DNA from: Flemingiibacterium sp964603455
Lineage (GTDB): Bacteria; Bacillota; Clostridia; Oscillospirales; CAG-272
DNA: 64,000 nucleotides
Reading direction: 5' to 3'
Assembly (NCBI GenBank): GCA_964603455.1
Contig: CAZRVL010000003.1
Span: forward strand, 1-64,000
The position numbers were made by a program, and so were the translations under genes. The notes beneath the pieces were generated by a model. It saw only the letters and a program-made list of their open reading frames with translations. It was not told the origin of the DNA and made no database searches. Below, in pieces: positions 43,827-52,086 of the stretch (the first letter of the stretch is position 1; every line of letters begins with the position of its first letter).

Positions 43827-43892
43827 AGATGTATTGACCTTATTTTTTTAATCTCGACAGAGCAAAATATATTGAAAAGGAAATATAAAATC

Positions 43893-44810
43893 ATGCCAAT
43901 ACGAATACCGACCGGTCTTCCGGCACGCGAAACACTCGAGGGCGAGAATATTTTTGTAATGAACGAATTTCGTGCGGCTCATCAGGACATCCGTCCGCTG
44001 AAGATCGCCGTTCTGAATCTCATGCCCACAAAGATCACCACAGAGACACAGCTTATAAGACTTTTATCAAACAGCTCACTACAGATAGAACTCACTCTCC
44101 TACAGACTGCAACTCACAAATCAAGTCACACCTCGGCTGAGCACATGGCTTCATTCTATAAAAATTTCGATGATATTAAAAATGAAAACTTCGACGGACT
44201 TATAATTACCGGCGCACCGGTAGAAAATCTCGACTTTACAGAGGTCACATACTGGGATGAGCTTTGTGAGATAATGGATTGGTCGAAGACTCATGTATTT
44301 TCAACGCTTCACATCTGTTGGGCTGCTCAGGCTGGACTTTATTACCACTTTGGAGTAAAAAAGCATCCGCTGAGTCATAAAATGTTCGGAGTTTTCAAGC
44401 ACTATGCCGTGAATCCTAACCATCCGATCCTGCGCGGATTCGATGAAGAATTTTTAGCTCCGCATTCAAGACATACTGAAGTTACAGAAGATGACATAGC
44501 AAAAGTCTCAGATCTTGAACTTGTTGCAAAAAGCGATGAAGCAGGTCCTTACATTATTGCCGCAAAAAACACTCGAATGGTTTTCGTCACCGGACATTCC
44601 GAATACGATCATGACACTCTGGCAAAAGAATACTTCCGAGACATCGACCGCGGTCTCGACATAGAAGTTCCGAAAAATTATTTTCCGAACGATGATCCGA
44701 CAAAGCGTCCGAGAAATCTCTGGCGCGGTCATGCAAACCTGCTGTTTTCCAACTGGCTGAACTATTTCGTATACCAGAACACGCCATACGACCTCTCGAA
44801 GCTCTCATGA
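43893..44810 (+). CDS. metA: Homoserine O-acetyltransferase, MetA type
   Basis: A 305-residue enzyme that activates homoserine for methionine synthesis. The start MPIRIPTGLPA is the family start (seven further upstream codons from a TTG lack support). Catalytic Cys142 is in TLHICWAAQ, and GHSEYD carries the His/Glu pair. Glu111 in ITGAPVENL is the residue that marks acetyl-CoA rather than succinyl-CoA use, as in the Bacillus cereus enzyme. Monocistronic up to an intervening hairpin before the next small gene. Confidence 0.95.
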   Translation: MPIRIPTGLPARETLEGENIFVMNEFRAAHQDIRPLKIAVLNLMPTKITTETQLIRLLSNSSLQIELTLLQTATHKSSHTSAEHMASFYKNFDDIKNENFDGLIITGAPVENLDFTEVTYWDELCEIMDWSKTHVFSTLHICWAAQAGLYYHFGVKKHPLSHKMFGVFKHYAVNPNHPILRGFDEEFLAPHSRHTEVTEDDIAKVSDLELVAKSDEAGPYIIAAKNTRMVFVTGHSEYDHDTLAKEYFRDIDRGLDIEVPKNYFPNDDPTKRPRNLWRGHANLLFSNWLNYFVYQNTPYDLSKLS

Positions 44811-44842
44811 CGCATATATTATCTTCATTCGGGAATACTTTG

Positions 44843-44872
44843 ATTCGCAGAACATATCTTCTGCGAATTTTA
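44843..44872 (+). terminator. Terminator after metA
   Basis: ATTCGCAGAA/TTCTGCGAAT, a 10-bp stem, then TTTATTTAT. It ends 27 bp before the next gene, leaving its CGGAGAG site free. Confidence 0.75.
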
Positions 44873-44894
44873 TTTATCGGAGAGATATTTATTT

Positions 44895-45320
44895 ATGGAT
44901 AAAAATGAAAGTCTACTGCAAGAGATCTCGAAAAACGTGACAATGGGCGGAGATTCGATAATCGATCTAATAGACAAGGCTGAGGACAAGCATTTTCGTG
45001 CGGAAATGTCGCTTGAACTCGAAAAATATCGAAGCTTTGAGAAAACAGCCGCAGAAAAGCTGTCGGAGCGCGGTCTCAAACCAAATGAAGTGACACCGCT
45101 CGCAAAAATGGGTTCAAAGGTCGGAATGGCATTCAACACGATGCTCGACACAACGACCTCACATCTCGCCGAAATGATGATAAACGGTGCAACTATGGGA
45201 ATAGTAGACCTCGAAAAAAAGCTCAACGAAGGCGGATATTCACCGGAGACCGAAAGCTTTGCACGTGAAGTTCTCGATTATGAAAAGGCTACTGTCGAAC
45301 GACTCGGAGCATATCTTTAA
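44895..45320 (+). CDS. Small helical protein of unknown function
   Basis: A 141-residue soluble protein predicted to be almost all alpha-helix, in four segments (about 3-30, 32-60, 70-105 and 112-140). Glu-rich repeats such as RAEMSLELEKY and SHLAEMMING hint at a ferritin-like or DUF2383-like bundle, but I do not recognise the family. CGGAGAG precedes the ATG. It overlaps the convergent isomerase gene by 4 nt. Confidence 0.75.
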   Translation: MDKNESLLQEISKNVTMGGDSIIDLIDKAEDKHFRAEMSLELEKYRSFEKTAAEKLSERGLKPNEVTPLAKMGSKVGMAFNTMLDTTTSHLAEMMINGATMGIVDLEKKLNEGGYSPETESFAREVLDYEKATVERLGAYL

Positions 45321-46162
45321 CGACCGGCTAAGGTCAACGCTATCTTTGCGAGATTTCTGCGTTCGGCTGTCAATTCCGGTTCAGGCGTTTCCTTGGATAC
45401 TGCACATTCAAGTGACATAACAACAGATTCATCGAGCAGCGAAAGCGACTTTGTGAAATCCGCCCAGTCTATGCAGCCCTTGTACGGCAGCCAATGGCGG
45501 TCTCCTATACCATCATTGTCGTGGACATGGAGCACGGTTATTATATCTCCGCAATATCTTATTACCTTGCCGGGGTCTTCACCGTGTATCCTGCCGTGTC
45601 CGGTGTCAAGGCACATCTTGAAATATCTGCTGTCAAAGCTTCTTATGAAATCCGCAGTTGTCTTAGGACTTGCTATAGGCAGTTGTCCCATCGGCATATT
45701 TTCGAAAGCTATGACAACATCGCATCTTTCGGCTTCTTTTATAAGCTCGGAAAAGAACTCACGATTCATATTCATAAAGCTCTCGCAATTCGTATCATCC
45801 GGCATATCGCTTCCATACGGCATTATCGGATGTATTACCATATATTTGCATCCGAGCAGAGCCGTACCGTAAAGCGATTTTTTCATCTTTTCCATTCTTT
45901 CCGCACGCATTTCTGGTGTGGAATCATACACCGGCCAACGCCACGGACCGTGAGACTGTGAGATGAGCAGACCGGCATCTTCTGCGGCTGCTCTTTCGGC
46001 TTTAAGCTTATTCTCGAAATCAGCAAGACTTCCCGAAAAAAGGTCTGTTGTGGTATCGACAAATCCCTGATAATCAACTGCTTCAAAGCCATCTGCGGCT
46101 ATGCTTGAATATTTTGTGAGTCTGTCCTCATACGCTCCAGACTCTATTCCGATCTTTCTCAT
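45317..46162 (-). CDS. Sugar phosphate isomerase/epimerase-like TIM-barrel protein (second)
   Basis: A 281-residue member of the xylose-isomerase-like superfamily. Metal-site strands are visible as ISQSHGP, MVIHPIMP, IAFENMPMGQ, KMCLDTGHGRI, VLHVHDNDG and SLECAVS. The CLDTGH...HVHDN signature is typical of YcjR/IolE-like epimerases. It is not closely similar to the protein at 13207. It is monocistronic and convergent with the helical protein. Confidence 0.85.
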   Translation of the reverse strand: MRKIGIESGAYEDRLTKYSSIAADGFEAVDYQGFVDTTTDLFSGSLADFENKLKAERAAAEDAGLLISQSHGPWRWPVYDSTPEMRAERMEKMKKSLYGTALLGCKYMVIHPIMPYGSDMPDDTNCESFMNMNREFFSELIKEAERCDVVIAFENMPMGQLPIASPKTTADFIRSFDSRYFKMCLDTGHGRIHGEDPGKVIRYCGDIITVLHVHDNDGIGDRHWLPYKGCIDWADFTKSLSLLDESVVMSLECAVSKETPEPELTAERRNLAKIALTLAGR

Positions 46163-46192
46163 GAACGATATAATCCTTTCGAATCAAATTTA

Positions 46193-46315
46193 TTATTTAT
46201 TTTTAGGCTTTTTCTTTAAAAATATAAATCCGACTGCGGCTGCGACAACTGCGATGACTATTATTATTAAAGTGCTGTCACCGGTGCTTGCAGCTGTGTT
46301 TATAAGCTGTTCCAT
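46193..46315 (-). CDS. 40-residue TM microprotein with sorting-signal-like sequence
   Basis: MEQLINTAASTGDSTLIII followed by a valine/alanine-rich helix and FLKKKPKNK: 40 residues with AGGAGG 9 nt before the ATG. It comprises little more than an STGD motif, a 20-residue TM helix and a basic tail, i.e. the layout of a cell-wall sorting signal without any cargo domain. It lies just beyond the spoVM terminator. It may be a small membrane protein or the remnant of a larger surface protein; no stop-broken homologous sequence is visible upstream. Confidence 0.6.
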   Translation of the reverse strand: MEQLINTAASTGDSTLIIIVIAVVAAAVGFIFLKKKPKNK

Positions 46316-46342
46316 CTTAGTTTTCCTCCTAAATCATAAAAT

Positions 46343-46371
46343 TTGCCCGGTCGATATATCTGACCGGGCAA
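46343..46371 (-). terminator. Terminator of the yicC-spoVM operon
   Basis: TTGCCCGGTC/GACCGGGCAA, a 10-bp perfect stem with 9-nt loop, then ATTTTATG on minus, 4 nt after the spoVM stop. Confidence 0.85.
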
Positions 46372-46375
46372 AGAA

Positions 46376-46450
46376 CTACTTTTTTATCCTGAACCACCGC
46401 CGAAGCAGCGGCACGATCAGCTTTGGAGAACGCATTACGATTATCTTCAT
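46376..46450 (-). CDS. spoVM: Stage V sporulation protein SpoVM
   Basis: 24 residues (MKIIVMRSPKLIVPL and an RRWFRIKK tail) behind GAAAGGATTGATACG. It matches B. subtilis SpoVM (26 residues) in length, an amphipathic helix with basic C-terminus, and the key Pro9. It sits in the conserved place after thiN. SpoVM recognises the positive curvature of the forespore membrane and tethers SpoIVA for coat assembly. Its presence implies that the organism, or a recent ancestor, forms endospores. Confidence 0.88.
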   Translation of the reverse strand: MKIIVMRSPKLIVPLLRRWFRIKK

Positions 46451-46499
46451 TCGTATCAATCCTTTCCACTACATAAATATGCGAAAGGAACAGAATTTG

Positions 46500-47144
46500 T
46501 TAATCGCGACTCTCTATGACCAGCATACTTCCCTCGCGAAGAGTTATCTTCGCAAGCTCCGAGGTTATCTCATTGCTGACCGCATAAGAGTATTTTCGCT
46601 CCAAAATCGTATCGTTCAATGGATAAAATACGCCCGAAATTGATACTCCTTTACATTCGTCGCTAAGCGATACCAATGAAAGATATTTAAATTCGCGCTT
46701 CATGCAAAGACATATCTCGTGTCCGTCTGTCTTCATAAGTCTGACACGGTTTTTGCCGTCCGTTATATATCCTGAAACACCCTTGTCAAGCATATATTCA
46801 AGCAAAAACACAGTCGAAAGTGTGTGGTCGATCCGTCCGCCAAGACCGCCAACGATAACTATCTCATCTGCCTTGCGCGCTATTGCGGTATCGACAGCTA
46901 ACTGAGTATCCGTGTCATCCTTTATTGACGGAACGATTATTTTTTCGATCTCATCGAGTTCATGCGCTTTAAGCTCGGTCTTGTCTATCGAATCGAGATC
47001 TCCGAGCAAAATATCCGGCTTTATCGACATTTTTCGCGCATTGTTGTAGCCGCTGTCTGCGGCGATCACAAACGAATCCTTAACGCAGGGCTTTTCGAGC
47101 AGAGCTTCGTATATCTGTCCGCCGGTAAAAATACAGACCTTCAT
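46500..47144 (-). CDS. thiN: Thiamine diphosphokinase
   Basis: A 214-residue enzyme transferring pyrophosphate from ATP to thiamine. Landmarks: FVIAADSGYNNARKM, PDILLGDLDSI, KDDTDTQLAVDTAI (metal/ATP site) and GGLGGRIDHTLSTVFLL. It overlaps rsgA by 4 nt and precedes spoVM, as in B. subtilis. Confidence 0.92.
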   Translation of the reverse strand: MKVCIFTGGQIYEALLEKPCVKDSFVIAADSGYNNARKMSIKPDILLGDLDSIDKTELKAHELDEIEKIIVPSIKDDTDTQLAVDTAIARKADEIVIVGGLGGRIDHTLSTVFLLEYMLDKGVSGYITDGKNRVRLMKTDGHEICLCMKREFKYLSLVSLSDECKGVSISGVFYPLNDTILERKYSYAVSNEITSELAKITLREGSMLVIESRD

Positions 47145-48163
47145 TTTCTTTTATTCGAATCCCATTCATGCTTATTTTTCAGCTCACCGTAAAATTCAAG
47201 ATAGCTGTCATGCCGCTCCTTCGGTATTTCTCCGTTTTCTACGGCATTCAATATCGCGCATCCATCCTCTTTGGTATGCGTACATTTCGTATAACGGCAC
47301 TCACCTATATAAGGTTCAAATTCACGAAAAACTCCGGTGAGGTCATCTTTGGTATAAAAATCGAATTGTACGAAATCGAGCATACCGAAACCAGGAGTAT
47401 CTGCAAGATAGCCTTGTGCATCATCTCCGAATTGCGCATCAAGCGGAAAAAGCTCGATATGCCTTGTAGTATTTCTTCCGTGCAAAGTCTTTTCGCTGAC
47501 CTCGCCGGTGAGGAGGCCGAGCTCCGGGAAAAGTCTGTTCATCAGTGTTGACTTTCCGACTCCTGACGCTCCGGCAAATGCAGAAATCTTATCACTGTTC
47601 TGTCTTAAAAAGTCCTCTATGCCGCTGTCTTTCATCCCAACGCCCTCAACAAAGACCTTAAAAGAGCATTTTCTGTATATATCAGCATACCGCTCGGCAG
47701 CAGCCACGTCAAGATCGGCTTTTGTAACTACTATGACAGGCTCAATATTATTGAACTCTGCTACAGTTACAAGCTTATCTACAGTCAAAAGTGAGGGTTC
47801 TGGCTTTTGCGCTGCGAATACCACAAACAGAAGATCAAGATTCGCCATCGGCGGACGAATGAGTTCGTTTTTTCGCGGCAAGATCTCTTCTATCAAAACT
47901 CCTGCACGTGCTTCATCCTTCTTCTTTAGCTCATCGGCACGGTCAACCTTGAAAAGCTCAGTATCTATCCTAACTGTAACATCATCGCCGGGCAGAAGGA
48001 CTTTTTTTTCGTGCCTGAATGAGCCCTTCGCCTTGCAGAAGATCCTGTCGCCGTCAAGCTCTATGCAATCGGCACAAAGCTGCTCGACCGCATCACTTTT
48101 GAGCCGTATCTCGTATATACCGCCAATTCCCTTTATTATCTTAGCTTTGAATCTAAGCTCCAT
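47141..48163 (-). CDS. rsgA: Ribosome small subunit GTPase RsgA
   Basis: A 340-residue circularly permuted GTPase for late 30S assembly. An N-terminal OB fold (about 1-85) precedes a G domain whose motifs run G4 (VVTKADL), G1 (GASGVGKSTLMN) and G3 (DTPGF). A zinc knuckle CRYTKCTHTKEDGC follows. Its start overlaps the prkC stop by one base. Confidence 0.95.
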   Translation of the reverse strand: MELRFKAKIIKGIGGIYEIRLKSDAVEQLCADCIELDGDRIFCKAKGSFRHEKKVLLPGDDVTVRIDTELFKVDRADELKKKDEARAGVLIEEILPRKNELIRPPMANLDLLFVVFAAQKPEPSLLTVDKLVTVAEFNNIEPVIVVTKADLDVAAAERYADIYRKCSFKVFVEGVGMKDSGIEDFLRQNSDKISAFAGASGVGKSTLMNRLFPELGLLTGEVSEKTLHGRNTTRHIELFPLDAQFGDDAQGYLADTPGFGMLDFVQFDFYTKDDLTGVFREFEPYIGECRYTKCTHTKEDGCAILNAVENGEIPKERHDSYLEFYGELKNKHEWDSNKRK

Positions 48164-49878
48164 TATTCTCCTTCATCGGTCGTTTCCGGTCCGAGACTCA
48201 TTACAAAATCTATAGCGGTATTTACAGGGACTTGTGCTTCCACAGGTCTGCTCTGGCTTATTACACAGCCCTTGTTGACCTCATTTGAATACTCATAAGT
48301 CCAATTTCCGAGCTTAAGCTCCGACCATCCGAGCATCTTCATTACAGCCGCTTCATCGCATTTGTAAAAATCCGGAACCTTGGTGTATTTTATATCCTGT
48401 CCGCTCGAAACATAGAGCGTAACCTTGTCACCGCGTTTAAGAGTTGTACCTGCCTCGGGTGAAGTTCTTATGACCTGACCCTCGCTGACATATTCGTGTG
48501 TCTCCTTGACAACATCGGTAATAATACCGAACTCAGTCAGTTTTATCTTGACCTCACGAGAGTCGGAATACGAATAGTCCGCAAGCTCGAAGGTCTCAGC
48601 TCCGTAGCAGACTATAAGCTTCAAGTCGCAGTTCTGCTTTCCGGGGATGACCTTGCGTTTTTCGCCCGGATCGGGATCCTGACCGATTATGATATTCATA
48701 TCATAATCCGCATTATACCTATATTCGACCTCTACATTATAATACTGCTCTTCAAGCCTTGCCTTAAGATCATCGCTGTAGACGGCATCTATAAGTGTCG
48801 GTATCTCTATCTGCTTTGAATTATCGGTGGTGGTCGTATCCAAAAGTCTCGTCAAAACAACGACCGCGCTTATGCAACAGACTATCAGAAAAGCCGAGGC
48901 AACTCCAGCAATGACCGGGAACATCGATCTGCTCTGTTTTTTCGGCGGAGTCAGCTTATGAACATTCGCAGGCATCGAGTTCATTTGACTTTGCGGCTGC
49001 ACAGCAGTCTCGCTTTTTGGCATCTTGAACACAGTGTGCGGATTTGTCCTGAGCTGTGCTATATGCTTTTGCATCTGAGACGCGCTCTGGAATCGGTTAT
49101 CCGGATTCTTCTCCATAGCACCGAGTATCACCTGCTCAAGTCCTACAGGAATATTTGAATTTATTTCACGCGGAGGTCTCGGAGTATTCTTGACCTGCAT
49201 TATCGCGACCGAGACAGGACTGTCTGCAACAAACGGCAGCTTTCCCGTAGCCATCTCATACATCGTCACTCCGAGCGAATATATATCGCTCCTGCGGTCT
49301 ATTGTCTTTCCGCTTGCCTGCTCCGGGCTTATATAAAAGACCGTTCCGATAGCTTTATCGGTCATAGTTACCGTTTCGGCATTCGGCAGCTTAGCTATAC
49401 CGAAATCCGCGACCTTCACCGTACCGTTTTTCAGGATCATTATATTCTGCGGTTTGATGTCGCGGTGTACTATGCCCTTCGAATGTGCATGTTCGAGAGC
49501 CATCAGTATCTGTTCGGTTATGTTTATGGTTTCGTGGAATGACAGCGAACCCTTTTTAAGTATATAGTTCTTAAGGGTTATGCCATCTACAAGTTCCATT
49601 ACTATATATTTAAGATCGTCCTTGACCGAAACATCGAATATATTTACAATGTTCGGGTGAGAGAGCATTGCTACCGCCTTGCTCTCGTTTATGAATCGTT
49701 TTACCGACTGCGCGTCATTGTTTATCTCGTCCTTGAGCATCTTGACGGCGACATTTCGGCGCATAAGCATATCCATCGCTTCAAAAACGACAGCCATTCC
49801 GCCTATGCCTATGACTTTAAGTATTCGATAACGCTTGTCGAAGACCTGCCCGACATATCTTTCAAAAGAGTCCATCAT
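48163..49878 (-). CDS. prkC: PASTA-domain Ser/Thr protein kinase
   Basis: A 571-residue membrane kinase. The kinase domain (about 10-275) has GIGGMAVVFEA, VAVKMLK, IVHRDIKPQNIM, DFGIAKL and SPEQASG. A TM helix lies at about 323-347, then three extracellular PASTA repeats (from about 365; IPTLIDAV, LADYSYSDSREVK and VPDFYKCDEAAV) that bind muropeptides. It senses cell-wall fragments and in spore formers triggers germination. Overlaps its antagonist phosphatase by one base. Confidence 0.95.
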   Translation of the reverse strand: MMDSFERYVGQVFDKRYRILKVIGIGGMAVVFEAMDMLMRRNVAVKMLKDEINNDAQSVKRFINESKAVAMLSHPNIVNIFDVSVKDDLKYIVMELVDGITLKNYILKKGSLSFHETINITEQILMALEHAHSKGIVHRDIKPQNIMILKNGTVKVADFGIAKLPNAETVTMTDKAIGTVFYISPEQASGKTIDRRSDIYSLGVTMYEMATGKLPFVADSPVSVAIMQVKNTPRPPREINSNIPVGLEQVILGAMEKNPDNRFQSASQMQKHIAQLRTNPHTVFKMPKSETAVQPQSQMNSMPANVHKLTPPKKQSRSMFPVIAGVASAFLIVCCISAVVVLTRLLDTTTTDNSKQIEIPTLIDAVYSDDLKARLEEQYYNVEVEYRYNADYDMNIIIGQDPDPGEKRKVIPGKQNCDLKLIVCYGAETFELADYSYSDSREVKIKLTEFGIITDVVKETHEYVSEGQVIRTSPEAGTTLKRGDKVTLYVSSGQDIKYTKVPDFYKCDEAAVMKMLGWSELKLGNWTYEYSNEVNKGCVISQSRPVEAQVPVNTAIDFVMSLGPETTDEGE

Positions 49879-50735
49879 CAGTCTCCGTTTCCATCGTTAT
49901 TTAGTTCATCTGTTGTCTCACCAACTTCATCATCGCAGGTGCATTTTACGATGAGAGCGGTTATATTATCCGGTCCACCCTCGGCATTTGCCGCATCTAT
50001 GAGCTTTTCGGTCTTTTCAGCCAGTTCAGCTTCAACATCATCGGTGTCATATTCCTCGGCTATAATTCCGTAAATATCCTCCGGAAGCAGTTGTCCCGAA
50101 AGTCCATCGGAACACAGCAGCAGATAACAGCATTCAAGGCTCGAAAGATCGACCGAATATATATCCGCTTCAAGCTCGCTCATCACTCCTACCGCTCTGG
50201 TTATGCGATTTCGATATGGATGAGTGCGCGCATCGTCTACAGTAAGCGAACCGCTGTCTATAAGGTGTTGGACATACGAATGATCGTGAGTTATCTGGGT
50301 TATGGTATTGTCGGATATAAGATATAGGCGGCTGTCTCCCACATTTATAACATAAGCTATATCATCGCATATAAGGGCACCGACAAGTGTCGTTCCCATC
50401 CCCTTATAAGCCACAGATGACTGCGATTTTTTATAGACAGCCTGATTTGCGTCATGAGCCGCATCGTCAAGTATGACACAGGCTTCATCGCTGTTAAGCG
50501 ACATTATTCCGCCGGAAATCGTCGAAGCCGCGTATTTTTTAACTTTCTCCGCAAACACCAATGCGGCACATTCACTCGCCACATTGCCGCTCTTAGCTCC
50601 GCCCATTCCGTCACATACAACACACAGCGCGGCATTATCGCAAAGTCTGCCCGCTATATAGCTGTCCTGATTAGCCGAGCGAACTTTTCCGACATCGCTC
50701 CTGCCGTAGAATTGTGTTTTCACGAAAAATGCCAC
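49878..50735 (-). CDS. prpC: PP2C-family protein phosphatase
   Basis: A 285-residue metal-dependent Ser/Thr phosphatase that reverses PrkC. Motifs: VRSANQDSYIAG, VCDGMGGAKSG, INVGDSRLYLI, LCSDGLSGQL and EGGPDNITALIV, giving the metal Asp residues. An acidic tail of about 25 residues follows. The start is a GTG at 50735 or the in-frame GTG four codons later (VKTQFYGRSDVGKVR). A terminator hairpin lies about 30 bp upstream, so expression depends on readthrough or an unseen promoter. Confidence 0.93.
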   Translation of the reverse strand: MAFFVKTQFYGRSDVGKVRSANQDSYIAGRLCDNAALCVVCDGMGGAKSGNVASECAALVFAEKVKKYAASTISGGIMSLNSDEACVILDDAAHDANQAVYKKSQSSVAYKGMGTTLVGALICDDIAYVINVGDSRLYLISDNTITQITHDHSYVQHLIDSGSLTVDDARTHPYRNRITRAVGVMSELEADIYSVDLSSLECCYLLLCSDGLSGQLLPEDIYGIIAEEYDTDDVEAELAEKTEKLIDAANAEGGPDNITALIVKCTCDDEVGETTDELNNDGNGD

Positions 50736-50754
50736 ACCCTTCGTTCTTGTCGTT

Positions 50755-50985
50755 AAAAAAATATATGGAGAGGAATTACTTCCCCTCCAATCTCTCAGAC
50801 GTCCTCAACAGTAAAAACAACTGTAAGGGGCTACAACCTTTTTATGGGATAAGTGTGAGAAAAGCTCACACAAAGGCATCCTTGCCGATTCGGCGAAAGA
50901 TGTCAGTTTAACAAATATTATAAAATTGGGGGTATCCGCGTCTGCATCCAAACCTCTAAGATCACCTATAATTATAAATTATAAT
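50755..50985 (-). ncRNA. Candidate structured leader or small RNA between rlmN and prpC
   Basis: This non-coding stretch reads, on minus: a possible promoter (TTGTGA, 16 bp, TATAAT at about 50973-50978), then stems GCCG-AAT-CGGC, GTGTGAG/CTCACAC (7 bp), AAGG/CCTT and ACAGT/ACTGT. A long-range CAGACG/CGTCTG pairing encloses them, and the intrinsic terminator above ends the element. I could not match it to TPP, SAM, FMN, lysine, c-di-GMP, T-box or preQ1 consensus elements. It may be a standalone RNA of about 200 nt or an attenuator controlling prpC-spoVM. Confidence 0.45.
50767..50788 (-). terminator. Terminator or attenuator upstream of prpC
   Basis: GGAGGGGAA/TTCCTCTCC, a 9-bp stem with one G-U and GTAA loop, then ATATATTTTTTT on minus. 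Confidence 0.75.
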
Positions 50986-51025
50986 TATGTCCTCACAATG
51001 AACGCATATGATAGTTTACAAAAAG

Positions 51026-52084
51026 TTAACTGTTTTCTTCCTTTAATTTGGCTCTTCGTAACTGTCCGCAGGAAGCATTTATGTCCGAACCAAGCTTTCT
51101 TCTTACAGTTGCATTTATGCCCTCTTTTTCGAGCATCTCGGCAAATTTTGCAACCGCATCGGTGCCTGAGCGAACGAATCCCGTCTCGGCAACTTCATTT
51201 ACCGGAATAAGATTTACGTGTATCGGAAAAGGCTTGGAATTTCTGTAAAGCCCGTGCTTCAAAGTCGAAGCTAACTTCAACGCATACGCAGGCGAATCGT
51301 TTTTGCCCGAAATAAGCGTATATTCAAATGAGATCCTGCGTCCGGTCTTCTCAAAATATCTTCTGCAAGAATCGAGCAACGTGGAAATATTCCACTTATT
51401 GTTTACCGGCATTATGGATGAACGTGTCTCATCATCTGCGGCATGAAGCGATATTGAAAGAGTTATCTGAAGATCGAGCTTTGCCAGCTCATCTATCTTA
51501 TCGCACAATCCGCAGGTCGAGAGCGATATATGACGGCTTCCGATATTTATTCCCGCCGGATCAGAGACCAGCGAAAGGAACTTCACCACATTGTCATAAT
51601 TGTCGAGCGGTTCGCCTATTCCCATCATAACTATATTCGATATTCTCTCACCCATATCATTTTGAGCCGCTATGACCTGTCCCAACAGCTCAGACGGCTT
51701 GAGCTTTCTGACAAGTCCGCCGATAGTCGAGGCACAGAATTTACAGCCCATCGGGCAACCGACTTCGCTAGATATACATATCGTATTTCCATGCTTATAG
51801 CGCATGAAAACACTCTCGATAACGTTTCCGTCAGAAAGGCCGAACAGATATTTTACCGTACCATCGAGCTTTGAAACGAGTTTCTGCTCAACGCTCGGAA
51901 AGAACACCTCACAGTTATCAGATAGCTTTTCACGCAATTTTTTTGAAAGATTCGTCATTGAATCGATCGAAACACCCTTGTGCATCCAGTCGAAGATCTG
52001 CGCTGCACGGTATTTCGGTTCACCAAGCTCGGCAAGATATGCTTCAAGCTCCGGGATATTCATTGATAATAGATCTGTTTTCAA
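51026..52084 (-). CDS. rlmN: 23S rRNA/tRNA adenine-C2 methyltransferase RlmN
   Basis: A 352-residue radical SAM enzyme methylating A2503 of 23S rRNA. The cluster motif is GCPMGCKFCAST and the GEPL element is IGEPLDNYDNV. The catalytic Cys is near the C-terminus (SDINASCGQLR). It starts with TTG, AGGAGA 8 nt before, and follows rsmB by 2 bp. Confidence 0.95.
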   Translation of the reverse strand: MKTDLLSMNIPELEAYLAELGEPKYRAAQIFDWMHKGVSIDSMTNLSKKLREKLSDNCEVFFPSVEQKLVSKLDGTVKYLFGLSDGNVIESVFMRYKHGNTICISSEVGCPMGCKFCASTIGGLVRKLKPSELLGQVIAAQNDMGERISNIVMMGIGEPLDNYDNVVKFLSLVSDPAGINIGSRHISLSTCGLCDKIDELAKLDLQITLSISLHAADDETRSSIMPVNNKWNISTLLDSCRRYFEKTGRRISFEYTLISGKNDSPAYALKLASTLKHGLYRNSKPFPIHVNLIPVNEVAETGFVRSGTDAVAKFAEMLEKEGINATVRRKLGSDINASCGQLRRAKLKEENS

Positions 52085-52086
52085 AG

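Noticed and set aside
43827..43892. SAM riboswitch before metA
   Set aside because: The leader after the promoter is only about 60 nt and has no SAM-box motifs.
50755..50985. T-box or known riboswitch between rlmN and prpC
   Set aside because: GGGGTATCCGCG on the plus strand recalls a T-box core but is on the wrong strand; no consensus of the classes I checked fits.
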